Source: Alphaproteobacteria bacterium (lineage in GTDB: Bacteria > Pseudomonadota > Alphaproteobacteria > JABSOH01 > JABAAW01). Taken from it: 5,001 nucleotides of DNA. Of the stretch, positions 1 to 4,045 are shown one piece after another. Numbering within the stretch: position 1 is the first letter of the stretch; every line of letters begins with the position of its first letter. The notes beneath the pieces were generated by a model, which had not been told where the DNA came from, did not search any database, and saw only the letters and a list, made by a program, of their open reading frames with translations. The stretch lies in contig JABAAD010000055.1 of assembly GCA_014238935.1 (NCBI GenBank), forward strand, positions 1 to 5,001, in the 5' to 3' direction. The translations under genes were made by a program, and so were the position numbers.

Positions 1-695
1 CGATGCGTCAGAACATGGCGCGGCCCTCTCGGATCGGCTTCTAGCTTTTGTCTCAAGTGAGCAATCGCAATGTCGACAGCACGCGGCGAATCCTTGATCT
101 CCGAGAGGTGCGCCAAAGCAGAACGACTCACCACCGCGCCCGCGCGGCTCGCCAAGGCGCGTAGAATTTTCGCCTCGCTGGGACGAAGGCGTACGCTTCG
201 TTCTTTGGAAACTAACACATCGTGGCGACTTTCGAACTGCCACCCCCCCACCGTCAAACGCGACGGCAAAAGAGATCGATTTTGTTCTTGCGAAAGAATT
301 TTCGAAATGCGCAAAAACAGCTCGCGCGGCTCGAAAGGTTTCGCCATGTAGTCGGCAACGCCCAACTCCAACCCCTGCAGGCGATCGGCGGGCTCGCCGA
401 GCGCGGAAAGAATCAGAACGGGAATGCTCTCGCGTTCTTGCAGGCTGCGCGCCAAGTCCAAGCCGCTTTCGCCCGGCATGAGAATGTCGACGATCACCAA
501 GTCGAAGCGCAGCGTCGACAAGAGCTGGCGCGCATCGGCGGCGTTGCACGCTAGGCTCACGCCGAAGCCGCACCCTTGCAAATACTGACGCAGCAGATCG
601 CGCAAACGCTTGTCGTCGTCGACCACGAGCAAGTGCGCCTGCTCCGCCACTGCGGTTGCGGAAAAATCTCCGTTCCTCTCTGCGTTGCTCGTCAT
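1..695 (-). CDS. petR: PetR-like OmpR-family response regulator (3' end cut by window edge)
   Basis: This is a two-component DNA-binding response regulator, partial, with 231 full codons visible. The receiver domain spans about residues 20-135. It has the acidic cluster D26-D28, phospho-acceptor D70 in FDLVIVDILMPGESG, S97 at the Ser/Thr switch position, and K119 in the KPFEPREL segment. The winged-helix output domain starts near residue 147 and ends with the recognition-helix pattern RAVDIAIAHLRQKLEADP (205-222). The frame runs off the window at LTHR, where the family normally continues with a short RGxGY-type ending, so about ten residues are missing. The ATG at 695 overlaps the stop of the upstream MarR gene (ATGA), implying translational coupling. 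The sequence and the MarR partner resemble Rhodobacter capsulatus petR, required for photosynthetic and respiratory growth; the symbol is by resemblance. The usual GADDY before the lysine reads GVADY here. No histidine kinase is visible in the window, so the activating signal is unknown. Confidence 0.85.
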   Translation of the reverse strand, partial: MTSNAERNGDFSATAVAEQAHLLVVDDDKRLRDLLRQYLQGCGFGVSLACNAADARQLLSTLRFDLVIVDILMPGESGLDLARSLQERESIPVLILSALGEPADRLQGLELGVADYMAKPFEPRELFLRISKILSQEQNRSLLPSRLTVGGWQFESRHDVLVSKERSVRLRPSEAKILRALASRAGAVVSRSALAHLSEIKDSPRAVDIAIAHLRQKLEADPRGPRHVLTH

Positions 696-1192
696 GGCGC
701 GTCTTCCTCGTTCAACAGCAGCAGCGTGCGTCTGAATCCCTCCACTTGAGCCGCATCGGCAGAGCGATAGGCGCGCTGCAAAAGACGCGCGCGAGGTTCC
801 AGCAAGCCCTCGACGAAGGTCGCGCCTTTCGCCGTCAGCGCCAAGACGCGCACGCGACCGTCTTGGCGATCGTATCCTGCTTTGCGCACATAGTCGTCAC
901 GCAAAAGAGTCGATAAGTTGTTGTACAGGCTCTGCTTCGAGACGCGCATCCGCACGAGCAAAGCCTTGACATTCATGCGTCCCCCCTCGAGAGCGACGAG
1001 GCGCAGAATCGTCGCTTGCCTGCTTCTCAAGCCCAAAGCACTGACGGCGGCTTGCTCGGAAAGACAGAGCCGTGTCTCCAACGCCGACCAGCGTTTCAAA
1101 TCCTCGCTCAAAGACTGTCGACGCAAGAACAGAGGATCGAGTCCCTCTTCGTTCGTCTTCTTAGAAAGAGCCGTTTCCGTAAAGGATGCCAT
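692..1192 (-). CDS. petP: PetP-like MarR-family transcriptional regulator
   Basis: This is a 166-residue winged-helix regulator, expected to bind operator DNA as a dimer. After a polar N-terminus, helices begin at about residue 19 (DPLFLRRQSL, a typical PetP-type opening). The recognition helix region MRVSKQSLYNNLSTLLRDDYV covers 82-102. The wing carries the MarR signature D108-R-Q-D-G-R-V-R-V-L-A-L-T120-A-K-G. Length is typical of the family. I start it at the ATG at 1192. An in-frame TTG at 1204 would add four residues, but neither start has a convincing Shine-Dalgarno. Its stop overlaps the start of the response regulator by 4 bases. That pairing, and the KQSL recognition helix, match the petP-petR arrangement known in Rhodobacter capsulatus. 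It is transcribed divergently from ilvE, and a near-palindrome lies in the shared upstream region, which would suit autoregulation (inference). A generic MarR regulator unrelated in function to PetP remains possible. Confidence 0.8.
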   Translation of the reverse strand: MASFTETALSKKTNEEGLDPLFLRRQSLSEDLKRWSALETRLCLSEQAAVSALGLRSRQATILRLVALEGGRMNVKALLVRMRVSKQSLYNNLSTLLRDDYVRKAGYDRQDGRVRVLALTAKGATFVEGLLEPRARLLQRAYRSADAAQVEGFRRTLLLLNEEDAP

Positions 1193-1256
1193 GAAGGACC
1201 ACAACGCAACGAATCACGCAACAAGCGAAAGGCAAAAACTTTTCTCTCCCCCTTTC

Positions 1257-1285
1257 ACTATGCTACCATAGATTCGCTACGACAA
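1257..1285 (-). promoter_or_regulatory. Candidate promoter for the petP-petR unit
   Basis: On the minus strand there is a TTGTCG hexamer (1285-1280, 4/6 to the sigma70 -35 consensus), a 17-base spacer, and a CATAGT hexamer (1262-1257, 4/6 to the -10 consensus). Transcription would begin near 1250 and leave an untranslated leader of about 58 bases before the petP ATG. The hexamers are only fair, so this is a candidate based on spacing and position. I found no comparable promoter for ilvE on the plus strand. Confidence 0.35.
1258..1271. promoter_or_regulatory. 14-base near-palindrome, candidate MarR operator
   Basis: CTATGCTACCATAG has five-base arms (CTATG/CATAG) around a four-base centre; six of the seven symmetric pairs match. 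It lies in the gap between the divergent petP-like and ilvE genes and overlaps the -10 and adjoining spacer of the candidate petP promoter. MarR proteins commonly repress their own promoters by binding such dyads, so it is a reasonable operator for the PetP-like protein. The match is short and could be chance. Confidence 0.35.
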
Positions 1286-1340
1286 AAACCCCTGAAGAAA
1301 CTCCAAGCAAAATTTCAAGCAAGTTTGGCTTACCCGCAAG

Positions 1341-2213
1341 ATGTCCGACCCCGCCCTTCCCTTCGATCGCCGCTGTGGCAGGATATGGTACAACGGCTCT
1401 TCGCTGGCGTGGGTTGATGCCAAGCTGCATGTCATGAGCCACGGGTTGCACTACGCCTCCTGCGTCTTCGAGGGGATCAGAGCCTACGACGGCGAGCCCT
1501 ACAGGCTTCGAGAACATTACGAACGCTTTCATTCTTCAGCGGAGATGCTCGATTTCCGCATTCCCTACAGCGTGGCAACATTGGAACAAGCGACTCGAGA
1601 GATTTTGAAAGACAACGATCTGAGCGAAGCTTATATCCGTCCGGTCGCATGGCGTGGATCCGAGCAGATGGCGATCGCCGCGGACAAGACGACGATCCAT
1701 GTCGCGATCGTCGCGTGGAACTTCGGAGACTATTTTGGAGCGCGGTTGAAAGGCATCCGTCTCACGCTTTCGCGCTGGCGACGTCCGTCGCCAGAAAGCG
1801 CGCCGTGCAAAAGCAAGGCGGCGGGTCTCTACACCATCTGCACGCTTGCAAAGCACGAGGCGCAGCGCAACGGATTCGACGATGCCTTGATGCTCGACTA
1901 CAGAGGGCAGATCGCCGAATCGACGGGCGCAAACATCTTCCTCGTCATCGACGGGCAGCTCCACACTCCCAAGGCGGATTGTTTCCTCGACGGCATCACG
2001 CGACAAGCCCTCGTGCGGATCGCGCGCAAGGAGGGGATCGAGGTTGTCGAACGCGCGGTGTTGCTGGAAGATCTCGATTCGGCACAAGAGGTCTTCCTGA
2101 CCGGCACCGCAGCCGAGGTCACGCTGGTGCGCGAGATCGACGAGCGAACCTTCACCGAGGATAAGATCGCCAAACGGCTGGCTGCCATTTACGACGCAGA
2201 GGTGCGACCCTGA
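1341..2213 (+). CDS. ilvE: Branched-chain amino acid aminotransferase (class IV, PLP)
   Basis: This 290-residue fold-type IV PLP enzyme interconverts leucine, isoleucine or valine with their 2-oxo acids, using glutamate/2-oxoglutarate, in the cytoplasm. The N-terminal segment SHGLHYASCVFEGIRAYDG (33-51) matches the IlvE signature. R57 in the REHYERF segment corresponds to the phosphate-binding arginine, K159 in PCKSKAAGLY is the Schiff-base lysine, E193 in AESTGANIF is the cofactor-pyridine contact, and FLTGTAAEVT (252-261) is the second phosphate-binding segment. FLDGITR (215-221) is also characteristic. Length is usual for the shorter alphaproteobacterial type. The ATG at 1341 fits the homologous N-terminus, though it has no obvious Shine-Dalgarno. 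The stop overlaps the proposed recX start. A D-amino acid transaminase or aminodeoxychorismate lyase would share the fold, but the motifs fit IlvE better. Confidence 0.93.
   Translation: MSDPALPFDRRCGRIWYNGSSLAWVDAKLHVMSHGLHYASCVFEGIRAYDGEPYRLREHYERFHSSAEMLDFRIPYSVATLEQATREILKDNDLSEAYIRPVAWRGSEQMAIAADKTTIHVAIVAWNFGDYFGARLKGIRLTLSRWRRPSPESAPCKSKAAGLYTICTLAKHEAQRNGFDDALMLDYRGQIAESTGANIFLVIDGQLHTPKADCFLDGITRQALVRIARKEGIEVVERAVLLEDLDSAQEVFLTGTAAEVTLVREIDERTFTEDKIAKRLAAIYDAEVRP
2199..2202 (+). promoter_or_regulatory. Shine-Dalgarno that decides the recX start
   Basis: GAGG (within AGAGGTG, 2198-2204) lies in the last codons of ilvE. The seven bases 2203-2209 separate it from a CTG at 2210-2212 in the recX frame. 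GAGGTG is a six-base match to the anti-Shine-Dalgarno region, far better than anything before the in-frame TTG at 2303. It therefore supports initiation at CTG 2210. The bases are also ilvE codons, so the match could be incidental. Confidence 0.45.
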
Positions 2214-2794
2214 CATCCGAACAGCCCGCATCTTCTCCTCCCGCTTGCCTGCGCGAACACGCCTTCGCCTACCTCGCGCGCTTTCCTGCGACGAAAGCCA
2301 AGTTGCGCAAAGTTCTGTCGCGATGGGCATCGCGGCGCGGCGTGACGACAAACCCGCAGCAGTTGGAGGATTTGATCGAGAGATTGCAAGAAGGGGGCTA
2401 TTTGGACGACGAGAAGTTCGCGCTCGCCAGAGCGCGTAGCCTCTTGTTGCGCGGCGCAAGCTTGGCGGACATTCGCGCGCGCCTTGCCAAAGACGGCATC
2501 GATAGAGAGCAGATCCGCCAGACGCTCGACGCCCTCCTGCAGGACGAGGACAAGGAGGAGGTGGAGATACTGGCGGCGCTCAGGGTTGCGCAAAAAAAAA
2601 GACTGGGACCCTTTCGTGATTCCTTGCGCAACCCCATGCCCGCAGAGAGAGGACAACGAGAAAAAAGCAGACAGAAGGACATCGGCACCTTGGCGCGAAA
2701 GGGGTTCGGATGGAGCGTCGTGCAAAAAATCATGCAGGCGAGCGAAGAAGATTTGTGCGAGTGGCAGAAAAAGTTGCAAGAACAAAGCCGTTAA
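2210..2794 (+). CDS. recX: RecX-family regulator of RecA, probable CTG start
   Basis: RecX binds RecA filaments and limits recombinase activity and the SOS response. Starting at CTG 2210 the protein has 194 residues arranged as three-helix repeats. Repeat one is LREHAFAYLARFPATKAKLRKVL (14-36, within the family pattern of a helix ending in an LRxxL element). Repeat two holds the hallmark GYLDDEKFALARARSL (63-78) and ends at KDGID. Repeat three covers about 153-178 (RQKDIGTLARKGFGWSVVQKIM). The frame is open back to 2165 but contains no ATG, GTG or TTG before TTG 2303. Starting at that TTG would remove all but the end of the first repeat, so I prefer the CTG, which overlaps the ilvE stop as CTGA and has a good Shine-Dalgarno. 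A run of nine A (2592-2600) lies inside the gene with the frame intact. Translation is probably coupled to ilvE. Confidence 0.83.
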   Translation: MTSEQPASSPPACLREHAFAYLARFPATKAKLRKVLSRWASRRGVTTNPQQLEDLIERLQEGGYLDDEKFALARARSLLLRGASLADIRARLAKDGIDREQIRQTLDALLQDEDKEEVEILAALRVAQKKRLGPFRDSLRNPMPAERGQREKSRQKDIGTLARKGFGWSVVQKIMQASEEDLCEWQKKLQEQSR

Positions 2795-2796
2795 AA

Positions 2797-2805
2797 TGCT
2801 AGAAT
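2797..2805 (+). promoter_or_regulatory. Candidate extended -10 promoter upstream of msrP
   Basis: TGCTAGAAT just after the recX stop is an extended -10 element: TGN followed by TAGAAT, 5/6 to consensus. No good -35 stands at normal spacing; TTGCAA at 2774-2779 is 20 bases away, which is too far. Transcription from it would start near 2812 and give msrP a leader of about 105 bases containing the tandem start unit. The evidence is motif-only. Confidence 0.35.
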
Positions 2806-2825
2806 CGCAAGAAGGGACAGCCCGA

Positions 2826-2855
2826 AGGAGAACAGCATGCAGGAGGACAGCATGA
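2826..2855 (+). repeat. Tandem 15-base repeat containing Shine-Dalgarno and ATG (2 copies)
   Basis: Two adjacent 15-base units, AGGAGAACAGCATGC (2826-2840) and AGGAGGACAGCATGA (2841-2855), differ at two positions. Each holds a purine-rich ribosome-binding site 5-6 bases before an ATG, so the duplication doubles a translation start. The two ATGs are in the same frame. The preceding 15 bases (2811-2825) match the second unit at 9 of 15 positions and may be a decayed third copy. The repeat lies in the recX-msrP gap, whose downstream part is also repetitive and purine-rich. Confidence 0.75.
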
Positions 2856-2911
2856 AGGCTCGCGGGGGGAGACAACAGATGGGGGGAACAACCGACGACA
2901 CAAAAAGGTGA
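2837..2911 (+). CDS. Possible 24-residue leader peptide before msrP
   Basis: This is a small open frame encoding MQEDSMKARGGRQQMGGTTDDTKR. A GGAG at 2827-2830 lies six bases before the first ATG, and the in-frame second ATG (2852) has its own AGGAGG. The frame ends in TGA overlapping a GTG at 2908 in the msrP frame (GTGA), an arrangement seen in coupled cistrons. The peptide is hydrophilic, with no signal or membrane segment, and has three methionines in 24 residues. I recognise no family. A separate 19-codon frame at 2796-2855 begins one base after the recX stop and ends in an ATGA overlap with the second ATG; it lacks a Shine-Dalgarno. Coding status is uncertain: the good ribosome-binding sites argue for translation, while the repetitive composition argues for caution. 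Confidence 0.35.
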   Translation: MQEDSMKARGGRQQMGGTTDDTKR

Positions 2912-2916
2912 CAGCG

Positions 2917-4011
2917 ATGACACACAGAACAACACAGACACAAGCGAACGGCAACGGCAAGGGCAACGACGGCGGGAGCGACGAGAGATTTGTCGCGTCT
3001 CCCTGCTTGCGTTTTCCACGCGGTTGGGAGACGCCAGAGCGCGATGCGACGGACGAGCGTGTCTTTCACGCGCGCCGTGATTTTGTTCGTGCGCTGGGCA
3101 GCGGCAGTCTTGTGGCAGGCGCGGGCTTGGCGGCGGGATGGCTTGCGAGTGCGTGCTCGCAAGAAACGGCTGCCAAACAACAAGATCTCGATCCTGCTCA
3201 ACGGGCGTGGCAAGGGTTGTATCCTGCGCCGCGCAACGAGCTCTACAAGGTTTCGCGTCCTGTCACGCCTGAGGAGGATGTTCTCATCTACAACAACTTC
3301 TACGAGTTCGGCAGCCACAAGAGTATTTCTCGCGCGGCGCAGAAGATGTCGCTCGATCCTTGGAGCATCGAGATCAACGGACAGGTCGAGAAACCGCAAA
3401 CGATCTCCTTCGACGACCTTTTACGCGCCATGCCTTTAGAGCAACGTGTCTTGCGCCACCGCTGCGTCGAGGCTTGGGCGATGACCGTGCCTTGGAGCGG
3501 CTTTCCCCTCAAAGCGCTCGTCGCCTACGCGAAGCCGCTTTCTTCTGCGCGCTACATCGCCTTCGAGACGCGCGCGGACAAGGAAACGATGCCCGGATTG
3601 CGTCAAACATACTATCCATGGCCCTACAAGGAGGCGGTCACGATCGAGGAAGGGTTGAACGAACTCGCCTTCATCGCAACGGGCGCTTACGGAAAGCCCG
3701 TCGCAAAGCAGAACGGCGCACCCTTGCGACTCTTGCTGCCGTGGAAATACGGGTTCAAGTCGATCAAGTCGATCGTGCGAATCTCTTTCACCACGAAAAA
3801 ACCCAAAACCTTTTGGGAGGAGATCGCTCCCAGCGAATACGGCTTTTGGGCAAATGTGAACCCCGAAGTGCCGCATCCGCGATGGTCGCAAGCCCAAGAA
3901 CGCCTGCTGGGATCAAGAAAAAAAGTGCCGACGCGAATCTACAACGGATACGGAGAGTTCGTCGCCTCGCTCTACGCCGACAAAAAGCAGAACCGAAACT
4001 TGTTCCTGTGA
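2917..4011 (+). CDS. msrP: MsrP (YedY-type) periplasmic methionine sulfoxide reductase, molybdopterin subunit
   Basis: MsrP reduces methionine sulfoxide in envelope proteins using a molybdopterin cofactor and normally takes electrons from the membrane haem protein MsrQ. Numbering from ATG 2917 (364 residues), the molybdenum-ligating cysteine is C183 in HRCVEAWAMTVPW. Other family segments are YNNFYEF (125-131), NGAPLRLLLPWKYGFKSIKSIV (from 266), YGFWANVNP (308-316) and HPRWSQA (320-326). A Tat signal has R53-R54-D-F56 followed by a hydrophobic stretch, ending LASAC with C80, which could be a lipobox or an AxA-type cleavage site. The first 30 or so residues are low-complexity (Thr/Gln/Asn/Gly) and precede the usual family start. 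The ATG has an AGGTG at 2906-2910 with a six-base gap; GTG 2908 and TTG 3007 are alternatives. msrQ does not follow; hom does, 30 bases on. Confidence 0.92.
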   Translation: MTHRTTQTQANGNGKGNDGGSDERFVASPCLRFPRGWETPERDATDERVFHARRDFVRALGSGSLVAGAGLAAGWLASACSQETAAKQQDLDPAQRAWQGLYPAPRNELYKVSRPVTPEEDVLIYNNFYEFGSHKSISRAAQKMSLDPWSIEINGQVEKPQTISFDDLLRAMPLEQRVLRHRCVEAWAMTVPWSGFPLKALVAYAKPLSSARYIAFETRADKETMPGLRQTYYPWPYKEAVTIEEGLNELAFIATGAYGKPVAKQNGAPLRLLLPWKYGFKSIKSIVRISFTTKKPKTFWEEIAPSEYGFWANVNPEVPHPRWSQAQERLLGSRKKVPTRIYNGYGEFVASLYADKKQNRNLFL

Positions 4012-4012
4012 C

Positions 4013-4045
4013 ATGAGAACGACGCGCGAAAGCATCGCCGCATGA
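4013..4045 (+). other. Ten-codon minicistron bridging msrP and hom
   Basis: This frame reads MRTTRESIAA. It begins one base after the msrP stop and ends in a TGA that overlaps the hom ATG (ATGA, 4042-4045). It has no Shine-Dalgarno of its own, and the hom start also has no strong one. Ribosomes finishing msrP could reinitiate here and be delivered to hom. The frame is short enough to arise by chance, and a product with its own function is unlikely. Confidence 0.2.

Noticed and set aside
70..554. Plus-strand frames over the left end
   Set aside because: They are opposite the response regulator, whose receiver and output motifs are clear on the minus strand.
1227..1256. Inverted repeat GAAAGG/CCTTTC in the petP-ilvE gap, possible hairpin
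   Set aside because: Only six bases per arm with an 18-base spacer and no T-tract in a useful place. Too weak to call a terminator or riboswitch.
1536..2459. Long antisense open frame (307 codons) opposite ilvE and recX
   Set aside because: It lies wholly opposite two well-supported genes, its translation shows no family motif and is Arg/Ser-rich as expected of an antisense shadow in GC-rich DNA.
2774..2797. TTGCAA and TAAAAT as a -35/-10 pair at the recX end
   Set aside because: The spacer is 12 bases, too short for a sigma70 promoter. The extended -10 just downstream is the better candidate.
2189..3019. Antisense frame of 276 codons with a hydrophobic Leu/Val/Ala stretch
   Set aside because: The apparent hydrophobic repeats come from reading the tandem 15-base units and purine-rich leader backwards. 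The rest lies opposite recX.
3918..3924. Run of seven A in msrP
   Set aside because: Short enough to be ordinary for Lys codons, and the frame continues intact with conserved family sequence on both sides.
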